Of a DNA stretch of 64,000 nucleotides, positions 15,817 to 26,600 are shown piece by piece; position 1 is the stretch's first letter; every line of letters starts with the position of its first letter. The notes beneath the pieces were generated by a model, which did no database searches, was not told the origin of the DNA, and saw only the letters and a program-made list of their open reading frames with translations. The stretch is from NCBI GenBank assembly GCA_024232355.1, contig JAAEPW010000579.1, positions 70,135 to 134,134 of the forward strand, in the 5' to 3' direction. The position numbers and the translations under genes are program-made. The DNA is from Chloroflexota bacterium. Lineage in GTDB: Bacteria > Chloroflexota > Anaerolineae > B4-G1.

Positions 15817-17061
15817 TCATTTCAGTTCACCTATAGGTAGGAGAATGTGAAAGGTACTGCCGGGAAGCCGATCTTCGTCATGACCTTCGCTTTCCACCCA
15901 GATTCTGCCTCCGTGACCCTCGATGATACCTCGGGCGACAGTGAGCCCCACACCCAACCCACCCCCCTTGAACGCTGTCTTGCTGGAGCGATGAAGGGCT
16001 GTATCGTGCAGGATGTAAAAACGATCGAAAATGTGCTCTTGATCTTCCGGCTGTATACCTATTCCACTGTCTTGAACGGCGATTTGTATGGTATCTTCGA
16101 TCTGTTTTCCGGTCACGCGGATTTTCCCACCATCAGGCGTATACTTTACTGCGTTGGTGACAATATTCCACAATGCCTGATGAAGCCGTTTTGAATCTCC
16201 CATTATTAACGGAAGATTGTCTACCCCCTGAACCTCAAATCTCAGATCACGGTCGGCTGCGATACGTTCGATATCATCCAGTGTGTGAGTCACCAGAGAG
16301 TTGAGAAAGACCGGTCCTATTGACAAGTCCAATTTTTGGGCATCTACTAGGGAAACGTTGAGAATATCCCCCACTACCTGGTTCAAACGCCACGTGGCTT
16401 CTGTCATCTTGTCGATAATGAAACGTAGAGAACCAGGCTGGTCGGAGGAACCGGGGATGTCTGGGTTGGTTTGCAGGATCTGGGCATAGCCATAAATGGC
16501 AGTGAGAGGGGTGCGAAGTTCGTGACCAGCGATGATGATAAAGTCTGTCTTCATTTTGTCCATTCGCTGGAGTTCGGCGTTGTTTCGTTCTAGCTCGCGG
16601 ATTTTCTCCTCCAATCGATCCACCAGCCTGTGACTGTATTCGACCAAATATTCGGCTTTTTCTTCCGCAGACTCGATCTCTTCCTTTGTCCCTGCCAAGA
16701 AGGAACGTACTTGCTCTGGGAACAAGTCTACGTCAATTGGCTTGGAGATGTAACCTGTGCAACCAGCAATCAGGGCTCGTTCCCGATCTCCTTGCATTGT
16801 GGCGGCGGTAACAGCCACAATGGGTATCTCTTGCAAATCCTCAACGGTCCGTAGCCGGGTCGTTACCTCATAACCATCCAACCCACTGATATTAATGTCC
16901 ATCAGGATCATATCGGGCAACTCACTCTTGGCTATCTCAATAGCAGAGAGACCATCTGAGCTAGTGACGACATGAAAGCCTTCGCTCTCAAGCACACGCC
17001 GCACCAGTATCTCGCTGGATGGGTCGTCTTCTACGTAGAGAATTTTGACTTTTTGTTCCAT
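15817..17061 (-). CDS. Response-regulator receiver-histidine kinase (REC-HisKA-HATPase)
   Basis: A 414-residue cytoplasmic kinase with a leading receiver domain. REC spans about 3-120 (phospho-acceptor D55 in MDINISG, Lys in SKPID). A coiled coil of about 50 residues follows. HisKA has the phospho-acceptor H180 in GHELRTPL. HATPase_c carries the N box (NIVTNAVKYTPDGG), DSGIGI and the G boxes GGGLGVGLTV. No membrane helix is present, so input comes through the receiver, probably from another kinase. ATG at 17061 aligns with the start of the REC domain; the ribosome site is weak. A putative promoter lies at 17100-17127. Confidence 0.92.
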   Translation of the reverse strand: MEQKVKILYVEDDPSSEILVRRVLESEGFHVVTSSDGLSAIEIAKSELPDMILMDINISGLDGYEVTTRLRTVEDLQEIPIVAVTAATMQGDRERALIAGCTGYISKPIDVDLFPEQVRSFLAGTKEEIESAEEKAEYLVEYSHRLVDRLEEKIRELERNNAELQRMDKMKTDFIIIAGHELRTPLTAIYGYAQILQTNPDIPGSSDQPGSLRFIIDKMTEATWRLNQVVGDILNVSLVDAQKLDLSIGPVFLNSLVTHTLDDIERIAADRDLRFEVQGVDNLPLIMGDSKRLHQALWNIVTNAVKYTPDGGKIRVTGKQIEDTIQIAVQDSGIGIQPEDQEHIFDRFYILHDTALHRSSKTAFKGGGLGVGLTVARGIIEGHGGRIWVESEGHDEDRLPGSTFHILLPIGELK

Positions 17062-17099
17062 AAAGTACTTGACCCTCTTGGTTGCTTGGGATAGAGTAG

Positions 17100-17127
17100 A
17101 TTGTAGCACATTTCAGTCAATCTGCAA
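17100..17127 (-). promoter_or_regulatory. Probable promoter of the REC-kinase gene
   Basis: -35 TTGCAG (17127-17122), 16-base spacer, -10 TACAAT (17105-17100), reading leftwards. Confidence 0.4.
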
Positions 17128-17149
17128 TCGTTGAACTGCCGTTCAACGA
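17128..17149. repeat. Inverted repeat between PLP-REC and REC-kinase genes
   Basis: 9-base arms TCGTTGAAC (17128-17136) and GTTCAACGA (17141-17149) around a 4-base loop. It could be a terminator-like hairpin behind the PLP-REC gene or an operator just upstream of the next promoter. No U run follows on either strand. Confidence 0.5.
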
Positions 17150-17167
17150 CGAGTATTGTTTTTGCGT

Positions 17168-18877
17168 TCACGATGCCCGTTTCAGGATCTCCTCCAGCAG
17201 TTCTTCGTCAGTAAAGTCGCCTTTCTGCATCAGCATATCCGTTTGACTGCCAAGACGTTTACGTTCGGCGACGGTCAACTCTTTGGCCGAGATGACGATC
17301 ACCGGCACGTCGGTCAATTGCTCGTCCGACTTGAGCGCCTCCAATACCTCAAAGCCGTCCATACCCGGCATCATCAAGTCCATCAGGATAACGTCTGGTC
17401 GTTCGCGGCGCACCATGTCGAGACCTGATGCTCCGTCAGACGCCTCAAAAATCCGGTACTCGCCGCGCGTTTGCAGGATGCGTCTCAGCAACAATCTGGC
17501 CTGGGGGTCATCTTCCATGATGGCAATGCTCCGTACACGTCCGTCGAGTTGCTCCAACGACCCCAACAATCCCTCCTCCACGGCTTTGCTTCTGACTTGC
17601 GGTGCTCCTTCTGTTTCTGTGGGCATTTCGACCGTTCGCGCCCATTCATCACCCAATAAGTGCTTTTCGACCGGAAAGGTATGCCCAGAACAATTGACAA
17701 CGATGACTTGATCGCGCTTTATGACGCCTTCGCTGAGCAATTTAAATACGGCAGCAAAGGCCGCCGCCGATGCCGGTTCCATCGAGATGCCGTCCAACTT
17801 GGCCATGACGTGCATTGCACGGAATGTTTCTTCATCGGTGACCGCTGTAAAAGCCCCCCCATGATCACGAACGGCTCGAGATAAATACTTGTAAGCCGGG
17901 CCAGGAGTGCCGGTAGCAATGGTAATGACTCGGGTTTGTGGGTTGAGAACCGGCTCAGCCTCTTCCAGTCCTTTGTCGAAAGAATGGACCATCGGCGCAC
18001 AGCCAGAAGCCTGGACATTGGCCAGCTTGGGCATTCGGTCCACCAGCCCCATTGCAAACATTTCCTCAAAAGCTTTCCACACGCCCACCGGCCCCATGCC
18101 GCCACTGACAGCCTGAAAGTACCAATCAGGTGAGCGCCAAGGGGTGCTTTTGCCATCTATGGGAGGAGCAGGGCCAACCAATGCGGGCAGTTGCTCTGCG
18201 ATCTCAAAGGCAAGAGTTTTCATAGCCTCTCGGGCCGAGATGCCCCGGATACCCCGATCGAGAAAGATGCCCTTGCGGGCTGCAAAATCCGCAGCGACCT
18301 TTTTGGTCTGATCATATGTGCCAGTGACTTTGATCACTTCGCTGCCATAGAGCGCCACTTCTTGCATCTTTTCAGAGGGCACCAAGCTCGTGAGAAAGGT
18401 CCACATCTTGATGCCAGCCTGCGCAGAGTAGGCCGAGTAAGAGATCGCGACGTTGCCGGTGGAGGCGACGATGGCCTCGGTAACGCCATGCTCCTTCATC
18501 ACCGAGATGGCAAGGGACGCCTGCCGATCTTTAAAAGATCCGGTAGGTCCCTGACGCTCATCTTTGACGTAAATATGCGGACAACCAAGCATCAACCCCA
18601 GATTGACGGCGTGCAGCAGTGGGGTTCCCCCTTCACCTTTGGTCACTTTATAGGTATCGCTGAGAAGGGGAAGCAATTCCCGATAACGCCACATATCAAA
18701 GGGTCGCTCGCGTAGGGTTGCGGGCCACTCCTTTTGTACCGTGTTATAATCGTAGCGGGCATCAAGCCACTTTCCTCCGCACTGCTCACAAGCTACCTGA
18801 GGATTAACGAACAACACACGATGTCCACAATCCGCGCACTCGAGCCAAAATTGATGTTGAAAATTGTTTTGCGTCAT
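17168..18877 (-). CDS. Threonine-synthase-like PLP enzyme fused to a receiver domain
   Basis: A 569-residue fusion. Residues 14-33 form a zinc ribbon (C14, C17, C30, C33). About 60-420 is a fold-type II PLP enzyme of the threonine synthase group: TGSFKDR supplies the PLP lysine K116, ASTGNVAISY the substrate/phosphate site, and AVSGGMGPVG the phosphate loop. Residues 448-569 are a complete CheY-like receiver with acidic E455/D456/D457, phospho-acceptor D500 in MDLMMP, and K552. Threonine synthase normally converts O-phosphohomoserine to threonine. Coupling to a phosphorylatable domain is unusual and suggests control of an enzyme, or of a PLP-sensing remnant, by the kinases nearby. It has its own promoter. 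ATG at 18877 has GAGAGAGG upstream. Confidence 0.9.
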   Translation of the reverse strand: MTQNNFQHQFWLECADCGHRVLFVNPQVACEQCGGKWLDARYDYNTVQKEWPATLRERPFDMWRYRELLPLLSDTYKVTKGEGGTPLLHAVNLGLMLGCPHIYVKDERQGPTGSFKDRQASLAISVMKEHGVTEAIVASTGNVAISYSAYSAQAGIKMWTFLTSLVPSEKMQEVALYGSEVIKVTGTYDQTKKVAADFAARKGIFLDRGIRGISAREAMKTLAFEIAEQLPALVGPAPPIDGKSTPWRSPDWYFQAVSGGMGPVGVWKAFEEMFAMGLVDRMPKLANVQASGCAPMVHSFDKGLEEAEPVLNPQTRVITIATGTPGPAYKYLSRAVRDHGGAFTAVTDEETFRAMHVMAKLDGISMEPASAAAFAAVFKLLSEGVIKRDQVIVVNCSGHTFPVEKHLLGDEWARTVEMPTETEGAPQVRSKAVEEGLLGSLEQLDGRVRSIAIMEDDPQARLLLRRILQTRGEYRIFEASDGASGLDMVRRERPDVILMDLMMPGMDGFEVLEALKSDEQLTDVPVIVISAKELTVAERKRLGSQTDMLMQKGDFTDEELLEEILKRAS

Positions 18878-18911
18878 TGATCATTCCTCTCTCATACGTG
18901 ATGTATACACA

Positions 18912-18939
18912 ATTATAATCAAAATCTGAAATTTGTCAT
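18912..18939 (-). promoter_or_regulatory. Promoter of the PLP-REC fusion gene
   Basis: -10 TATAAT (18917-18912) with a 16-base spacer to ATGACA (18939-18934). The -35 overlaps the stop codon of the upstream hybrid kinase gene. Confidence 0.45.
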
Positions 18940-21900
18940 TTACGCCCCGTCGCTTCCATTTGTTTGAGCGCTGTTGATACATCTGCCAGCAACTCTTGTT
19001 GCTCAAAGATACCTTTTTGTAACAGCGCTTCTACTCCTTTGTTCAGCGTGCTTCGTTCTTCGTGCGTCAGCGTCTTGGCCGTGACAACGATCACGGGGAT
19101 GGCGCGTGTATCTTTGTTCATCTTGACAGACTCGAGAACGGCAAAGCCGTCTATTTCTGGCATCATGAGATCCAAGATGATCACGTCAGGTTGTGCTTTT
19201 TTGATGAGATCGATAGCTTCCTTGCCGCCGATAGCTTCGATAACCTCGTATCCATCCTGACTCTCGACCATCCGGCGCAAGAGTTTTCGATCCTCCTTCT
19301 GATCATCCACAATCAATACTCGGTGTGGGAGAGAATCTTTCTTGTCTAGCCGGGCCAGCGCACTGATCAACTCTCTCTCGATAATTGGCTTGACCAGGTA
19401 ATCCGACGCGCCCAAGCTAACACCGTGATCTTGATCTGCTACGATGGAGCACATAATGACGGGAATATCCTTGGTCTCTGGATCAGTCTTGAGTTCTTGG
19501 ATCACCTGCCAACCATCCTTTTCGGGCATCATCACATCCAGAGTGATGGCAAAGGGCTTGATTTGTCGAGCTTTTTCCAGTACCGTCGTGCTTTCGGTGT
19601 GACCAATGACTTGGTAGCCCTGTTTGCTCAAATAACGGCGAAATAGCATAATGACGCCGTTGTCGTCATCCACGCAAAGCACGGTTTTCTGATCAGGCAG
19701 TTCCGATTTCTGTTCCGCTTGGCTTGGCTTTTCAACCAGTTTTTCCACCACTTGCTCAGATATTGCTTCTTCTTCCTCTAGCACTTCATCAGGAGGGCCT
19801 GCGATGGGCAATGCGACGTAAAAGGTAGATCCCTTATCAACAATGCTGTTCACCCAGATACGGCCGCCGTGCATATCCACAAAGTGCTTGGTGATAGAGA
19901 GGCCCAACCCCGTACCACCGATAGCGCGCGTACTAGAGCCATCCACCTGGGTAAATTCCTCAAAAATGGTGTCTATCTTGTCCTCGGGGATACCGATGCC
20001 GCTATCCTTGACCGCAATAATCACTTCGGTGGGAGTTTCCTTGACTCCTACCCGAATAAAACCTTCCTCTGTGAATTTGGAAGCGTTGCCTACCAGATTG
20101 GTGAGTATCTGGCGGACTCGGCGGGGATCTGCGCGTATGATCGGTAGATCCTGGGGAATGGATTGCTGCAATTCGACGGGCTTGTCTTTGACCAACGCCT
20201 TGGCGGTGGATATGACGACCTTGACCACTTCGTGCAGCTTTGTATCTTCAAAAGCGAGTTCCATCTTGCCCGCTTGGATCTTGGCGATATCTAGGATGCC
20301 GTTGATCAACTCTAGTAGGTGTTGCCCACTGTTGTAGACAGCTTCCAGGTCGGTACGCTGCATATCTGTGAGCGGTCCATCAATGCCCTTGAGGATGACG
20401 CGGGAAAAGCCAATGATCGAGTTGAGGGGCGTGCGCAACTCGTGCGACATGTTGGCCAAAAATTGGTTCTTGAGCCGGTCCATCTCTTGCAACTCTTCGG
20501 CTGTTTCTACAGCTTCTTGAAATAAACGAGCGCTTTCCAGAGCCACACTCAGGTTTGTGCCAATGATCTCGATAAAGTCTTGGTCTTTCATCGAGTCTTT
20601 ATCGAACTGGGCAATAGCGAGCACCCCTAACACTTGACCACGAACAACCAAAGGAACGTACACGCCGGTCTCAATGCCCACATGCTCGGCCAGTTCCGTA
20701 GTAGGTTGCGTCTGATATTGAATCGGTGCAGTCAGTACGGTGATATTGTGTCTGTCTATTACCTTGGAGAAAAGGGTAGGGTTCATCACACGGGTTACTC
20801 GCAAATCCTCAGGCAATGGAACGTCATCGCCTTGTCGATCGTGAACCGCAACCGGACAAAGATTTCTCTCCTCCGCCTCCCAGATAAAGACGGCTGAGGG
20901 TCGCTCCAGACGACGGGAAATCACCTCTCCCGCCTGGTGAAGCAACTCGTTCGGATCGAGCGATGCCGTGGCCGCTTGTTGCACCTCATTGATCAAGGCA
21001 CGCCGCGTGGCGTCTGCTCGAACCTCTTGGAACAGGCGTGCGTTCGCGATGGCACCCGCCAACTGGTCAGTCAATGTCTGTAGCACCTTTACGTCTTCGT
21101 CAGAAAAGGCCATCTCTTCGGTAGACTGAACGTCCAATACGCCAATCACCTCTTCTCGCACTTTGAGCGGCAGCCCCAACTCGGAGCGAGTATCGGGGAG
21201 ATCGGGGTTGACAAAGTGCATCGCGTCATGCCCCACGTCTAGCGCAACACGAGACTCTCCCGTGTCAGAAACATAGCCGACGATGCCGATTTTGCCGACC
21301 GGCAGTTTGTACCCCCGCGCCAGCATACGTTTCCCTCCTTCTGAAGAAGCAGCGTGCAAAACGGCATATTCTTTCTGATCATCCAAGAGAAAAACACCCG
21401 CGTGGTAGAAATTAAATTGTTCCGAGATGAGATCTACCGTCTCGCGCAGCAATTGATCCGCGTCCAGAATAGAGGTGGATTCCCGAGCAACCTCGGAGGC
21501 GGTAGCCAACTGGGCTGCTCGTTGTTGCGTTTCCTCGAACAGACGGGCATTTTCCAGTGCCAGCGCCAACTGATCGGCCACAGCGGTGGTGATCTCGATG
21601 TCTTCCTGGCTCCAGTGACGCTGTTCGTTTACCTCTTGCAAATCCAGAACGCCTATGACCTCGTCTCGCCACTTTATGGGAACGACCAGGGCGGAACGGG
21701 CATCCATGGATGAGAAATCCAAATCATCCTCTCCGCCGTTCTGTCCATTCCCATCCCAAGTCACGGCGGTCAGGTCGGGCAGGATGACGGGGATTTCTTG
21801 GTCTACGGCCATCTTCATCTCGGGTGTCCAATCTACATCGAGAGATGGGACGCTCCGACTGTGATATTCGGCGTTGAGGTTGGCCTGTCGTTGAGAGATG

Positions 21901-23627
21901 CGCTCCCACTGTTGGGCGACGTAGGATCGCTGCACCTCTTCTACTTCTTCCAACGCTCGTTGCGTTCCCTGGAAGAGTCTGGCATTCTCGATGGCAACAG
22001 CGATCTGATCGGCCAGGATCTGCAGAACGGCGATGTCATCTTGGCCAAACGCCGACGCCTGTGTGCTCTGAACGTCTAGGGCTCCAATGATCCGGTCGCC
22101 AATTTTCAAGGGAAGCCCCATCTCGGAGCGGGTGTTTCGCAGATCCGGGTTGTCAAAATAGACGGCGTCCTCTCCCACGTCGAGAGCGATGCGGGGTTCG
22201 CCGACGTGGGTGGTCCAACCAATAATGCCTTGCGTCCCCACACGCAGTTTATGCTCCCGCGCTAGCATTCGCCGCCCGCCTTCACTACTGGAAGTAGCTG
22301 CGGTAAGGACAGCCCATTCTCCCTTTTCATCCACCAAAAAGACGCCAGCGTGATAAATACCCAGACTCTCGCTGATCAGGTTTACGGCTCTGTCTAGCAA
22401 AGCTTGAGGGTCAAATAGCGAGCTGATCGCCCGCGCCAACTCGGCGGTGGTCTCCAGGTAGCGCGCCCGGCGCTCGGTCTGGATGTGGGCTGCCTCTAAC
22501 TCTTGGTGACGTTGTTGGACATCGTCGAGAAGACGGGAGCTTTCGATAGCGTTCGCGATGAGACCGGCCAACCCCTCCAGGGTATGAACATCCTCCTCAG
22601 AAAAGGGGTCTACTCCAGTGCTGTGGATGTCTAGCACACCCAAAATTTGTTCTCCAACTTGGAGTGGGATCGCCAACTCCATCCGGCTGAGGAAACGGTC
22701 ATACGTGAACCGGATGGGCTGCCCATGAGAATCTCGACTCTCTTTCCAGGTGACCACTACTTGCTGGTGTTTTTGCTTGATCGCGGTCGCCACAACGGTT
22801 GTCCCGATCAAAGGCACAGGCAAGCTTCTTTGCTTGATGTCATCAGATGCGTGACCGGCTGCGTCTACCAGAACAGCCATATCACTGTCAGAATTCAGTG
22901 TAAAAAGCCCGACGTGATAAAAATCGAACGCATCGCAGATCAGTTGAACCGCTTGTCGTATGATCGAAGATGGATCCAAAGAGGCCGAGATTGTACGGCC
23001 AATCTCAATACCTGTCCGACCCTGCTGAATTTGCCGGCGGAGGGCGCGCCGTGTTCTCCAGAACGAAAGGCTAATAACACGGCTGGCCACTGCAATCAGG
23101 AAAAGGAAAACAACGTCTTGGAGGACGACGATTGGCCCAATGATGTCAACAAGATTGTCGGCAGTCACCAATGCACGAACCATAAGAGCCAGCGTAGTAA
23201 TCATAGCCCAAAACAAACTGGCGTTTGGCGTGAGCAATAGCGCCGCGGCCGTAATGGGAAGTGCGTACAGTATGAACATTGGGCCCGTGATCAAGAGACC
23301 CAGCGGTACAAGCAAGGTGATAAAGACCACAATGACGAACAAAAGCAAGTTGATCGTCTGACTGACCGTCTGCACAGAGCGTTCTTGTTGGCTGCGCTTG
23401 AGCAGGCCATAGATAATGGCGGAAAACAAAAAAGCCTCAAAACCGCGAAGCAGCGCGGTAGAAGCAGGGTTGGATGTAGTCATCTGGAGAAACGCGATAA
23501 TCAAATTTACTCCCACCGCAGTCGATGCCAGTATAACGACACTATTGAGCAACGTGTCTAGCAGCGGTCGAATCCAGGGCAAGTCAACTTTCTGGATGAT
23601 TAATATTTTGCGTAAATTTTTCACCAT
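18936..23627 (-). CDS. Membrane hybrid histidine kinase, five GAF domains and two receivers
   Basis: A 1563-residue sensor kinase and one of two full kinases in the sensor operon. It starts with about six membrane helices (about 20-205), then five GAF domains (roughly 225-365, 400-550, 560-705, 725-870, 885-1030). GAF2 and GAF4 have the TRSE motif shared with the neighbouring sensors. HisKA has H1062 (MSHELRTPL); HATPase_c has NLVGNASKFTEEG, DSGIGI and GGTGLGLSI. REC1 carries D1364 (LDVMMP) and REC2 D1486 (LDLMMP). REC2 resembles the receiver of the PLP fusion encoded next door, including an AK-LT--ER block and an LQKG end. ATG at 23627 with GGGAGA upstream is preferred to a TTG ten codons earlier. 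It is the last gene of the ~32-kb run. Confidence 0.92.
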   Translation of the reverse strand: MVKNLRKILIIQKVDLPWIRPLLDTLLNSVVILASTAVGVNLIIAFLQMTTSNPASTALLRGFEAFLFSAIIYGLLKRSQQERSVQTVSQTINLLLFVIVVFITLLVPLGLLITGPMFILYALPITAAALLLTPNASLFWAMITTLALMVRALVTADNLVDIIGPIVVLQDVVFLFLIAVASRVISLSFWRTRRALRRQIQQGRTGIEIGRTISASLDPSSIIRQAVQLICDAFDFYHVGLFTLNSDSDMAVLVDAAGHASDDIKQRSLPVPLIGTTVVATAIKQKHQQVVVTWKESRDSHGQPIRFTYDRFLSRMELAIPLQVGEQILGVLDIHSTGVDPFSEEDVHTLEGLAGLIANAIESSRLLDDVQQRHQELEAAHIQTERRARYLETTAELARAISSLFDPQALLDRAVNLISESLGIYHAGVFLVDEKGEWAVLTAATSSSEGGRRMLAREHKLRVGTQGIIGWTTHVGEPRIALDVGEDAVYFDNPDLRNTRSEMGLPLKIGDRIIGALDVQSTQASAFGQDDIAVLQILADQIAVAIENARLFQGTQRALEEVEEVQRSYVAQQWERISQRQANLNAEYHSRSVPSLDVDWTPEMKMAVDQEIPVILPDLTAVTWDGNGQNGGEDDLDFSSMDARSALVVPIKWRDEVIGVLDLQEVNEQRHWSQEDIEITTAVADQLALALENARLFEETQQRAAQLATASEVARESTSILDADQLLRETVDLISEQFNFYHAGVFLLDDQKEYAVLHAASSEGGKRMLARGYKLPVGKIGIVGYVSDTGESRVALDVGHDAMHFVNPDLPDTRSELGLPLKVREEVIGVLDVQSTEEMAFSDEDVKVLQTLTDQLAGAIANARLFQEVRADATRRALINEVQQAATASLDPNELLHQAGEVISRRLERPSAVFIWEAEERNLCPVAVHDRQGDDVPLPEDLRVTRVMNPTLFSKVIDRHNITVLTAPIQYQTQPTTELAEHVGIETGVYVPLVVRGQVLGVLAIAQFDKDSMKDQDFIEIIGTNLSVALESARLFQEAVETAEELQEMDRLKNQFLANMSHELRTPLNSIIGFSRVILKGIDGPLTDMQRTDLEAVYNSGQHLLELINGILDIAKIQAGKMELAFEDTKLHEVVKVVISTAKALVKDKPVELQQSIPQDLPIIRADPRRVRQILTNLVGNASKFTEEGFIRVGVKETPTEVIIAVKDSGIGIPEDKIDTIFEEFTQVDGSSTRAIGGTGLGLSITKHFVDMHGGRIWVNSIVDKGSTFYVALPIAGPPDEVLEEEEAISEQVVEKLVEKPSQAEQKSELPDQKTVLCVDDDNGVIMLFRRYLSKQGYQVIGHTESTTVLEKARQIKPFAITLDVMMPEKDGWQVIQELKTDPETKDIPVIMCSIVADQDHGVSLGASDYLVKPIIERELISALARLDKKDSLPHRVLIVDDQKEDRKLLRRMVESQDGYEVIEAIGGKEAIDLIKKAQPDVIILDLMMPEIDGFAVLESVKMNKDTRAIPVIVVTAKTLTHEERSTLNKGVEALLQKGIFEQQELLADVSTALKQMEATGRK

Positions 23628-23660
23628 ACCCAATTCTCCCACGTTGTTTCCGAACAACGC

Positions 23661-26600
23661 TCACTCTTTTTCTTGTTCGCCGCTTTCCGCGGGCTGTTCC
23701 AGCCCAATGGCATCTGGAGCACTCTCTTGTTTTTGGCGAGGCTTGACAATCAAGCGTACCAACGCCCGGTCAGTTTGCAGAGTCTGACCCAATTCATCAA
23801 CAGCTGTCTTTAGAATAGCTGCAACGTTGGAGGAACGGCGAATCTTGGTCGTGATCTCGTGGATTCGGCGTTCCTGTTCGGCCCGTCGTTGGGTTTCTTG
23901 TAACAAGCGGATGTTTTGCAGCGCCACGGCAGCCTGGTCTGCTATCGCCTGGAGCACTTCGACATCTTGAGCACTAATCTCGGGCATATTTGCGGGGCGG
24001 CTGACGGCGATGACGCCCGCTGCCTCGGTCCCGACAAAGATCGGTGTTTCCAACAAGCGACCAAGGGAATTTCGTGCCCCTGGACTCATATCGGCGGCCT
24101 GATCGCTGTTAGCGACGTCGTTGATTACAATTGGACGCCGAGTGAGCACAACTTGAACGGCAGGATTGCGAAGCCGGGCATCTAGCGGCACTTTGGTCAG
24201 GATCATATCCTCACTGACCCCGGTGCCTGCAAGACCGTTCAACGTTTGTGTCTGCTTGTCTACCAATGCCAGCCAAGCACTGGTATAGCCCAGTTGTCCA
24301 ACCAGAACGTGGGCCAATGACTGGAATGTTTCCTCCAGCCCTCCCAATTGGCTGATAATCTCACCGACGCGATAGAGCACTTCTGTTTGAGCCAACGCGG
24401 TCTCTGTTTCGATGAACAAACGAGCATTCTGCAAAGCGATAGCGGTCTGGCTGGCAATAGATGTCAATAGCTCCTGGTCGCGCTCAGCATACTCGTGGGC
24501 CGTCTCGCTCTGGACGGCAATTACGCCCAGCACCTGGTCACCGACCACCAATGGTACTCCTAACCAGGACAAAGCAGTCATCCCAATCATTGCAACTCCC
24601 TGCTCCTCCAACCACCGGTCCACTCCTTCTTCAATGAGCAACGTCTGCTTGTTTTGGATGACATGTTCAGTGAGACCCTCTCCCAACTGGCGTGATTGCC
24701 ATTCAACTCGTTCGTCATTTTCAACGGCTAGGGGGAATGAGACAATTCTGGTCACGGGATCATAAAATGCAATGTAAAAGTTTCTAGTGTTCAACAGGCG
24801 GGACGCCCCCCAGTAGGTCTCTTCCAGCACCGTTGCCACATCGAGGCGAGCGGCAAGAGATTGGGCCAATTCGTTCAAAATTTGCCGATGCTGAGCAGAT
24901 TTTTGCGTCTCGGCAAAGTGTTGGGCGTTTTCCAGGGCCAGCGCTACTTGATCGCTGACGGCCTCGATCAAGGCCACCTCGTTGGGCGACCATCCATGAC
25001 CTCCGTTGGTTTCCTGAATACCGAGACTGCCAATGATCTGGTCGTTCAGTCTGATCGGTGTCGCCAGGGTTTTGTCTCGTCCACCTTCAGAGATCATCTC
25101 CGATTCAACGTGCGAGATCGTTTCACCCTGAATCAGAGCCATATCGAGGGCCGATGCCGGCAATTTCTCCACCTGCGTGACGTCAATGCGGTCATATACA
25201 TAGTTCAATGAGTGATCCGCTTCCAGTTCAGCCCAGGCGGAGGTGCTATACTTGCCATAGAGCAAACTGAGTTCACGTAGTTGATCCTCAGTGCGCTCTG
25301 CCAGACGAGCATTATCGATGGCCACGGCCAACTGGTCAGCCAGCGTTTGCAAGGCGGTTATGTCGTTGTCGGTAAAGGCTGCTTCTTGAGTATCCTGAAC
25401 GTCCAACACTCCGATGGTGCGGCCACGAACGTTCAGCGGCAGTCCCATTTCGGAACGCGTGTTTGGCATATCGGGGTTATCAAAATATACGGCGTCTTCT
25501 CCTACATCAAGAGCGATGCGGGGTTCACCCGTCGCTGCAACGTTACCGACGATACCGACCTTGCCAACCGACAATCTGTGGCCCCGTTCCAGCATACGTT
25601 GTCCACCTTCTGAGGACGCGGCACGCAGAATGGCGTACTCGCCTGGATCATCTACCAAAAAGACTCCCGCGTGATAGAATCCAAATCTCTCAGAGATGAG
25701 GCGTACTGTTGTGTCGAGCAGCCGGTTTACGTCGAGGATGGCGGCAGCCTCTCGAGACACCTCGGCCCCTACCTGAAGCTGTGCAGTCTGGCGTTCCAAG
25801 CTGTCGGTGTATCGTTCCAACTCTGCGAGCGCTCTTTGTAGTGCTTTTTCCGCTTGTTTGCGTTCAGTGATATCGATAATCACAGCGATGGTTCCATGAA
25901 AGCTGCCATCAGCTCCCGTAAAGGGCGACCCCGATACGAGAATGTTTAGCGTGCTGCCGTCCTTGCGACGTAACGCAGTCTCATAGTGACTGTGCGTGCC
26001 TTGATCTCTTCTCTCTTGCGTTTGTCCCTGATACCCGGCGAATTCCGAGGCATCCGCTAACTGGGAGAGATTGACGCCTACCAACTCGTCTTGAGTGTAA
26101 CCCAACATCTCGGCAAAAGCAGGATTGGCAAAGACCAGAGTTTCGTCGGGATCTGAAATACCGAGGCCAACAACCCGAGATTCCGCCACAGCATGGTAGC
26201 GCTGCTCGGCCTGACGCATAGCCTCTTGCGTTCGCTGGCGCTCGATCAACTCTTGCTGCATTGTGTCGTACAGTTGGGCGTTTCGGATCGCCACCGCAAT
26301 TTGATCGGCCATGGTCTCTATAACCATAATGTCGGCACCGTCAAAGGCATTGAATTTGTCACCTTGGAGATCGAGCACGCCGATAAGTTTATTTCCGATC
26401 TTGATCGGCACAGAAAGCTCCGACTTTGTTTCTTCGTTTATCTTGCGCACATAATGGGGGTTTCTGTCCACGTCACCACTGATTTGCGGTTCGCCGGTCG
26501 CTGCTGCACGTCCTATCATTCCTTCCCCAACAGCCAGGGACAGATCCTCTGGGAATGTGTCAACATAGCCACCTGCAATAGCCTGCAGCGTTAGACGCCG

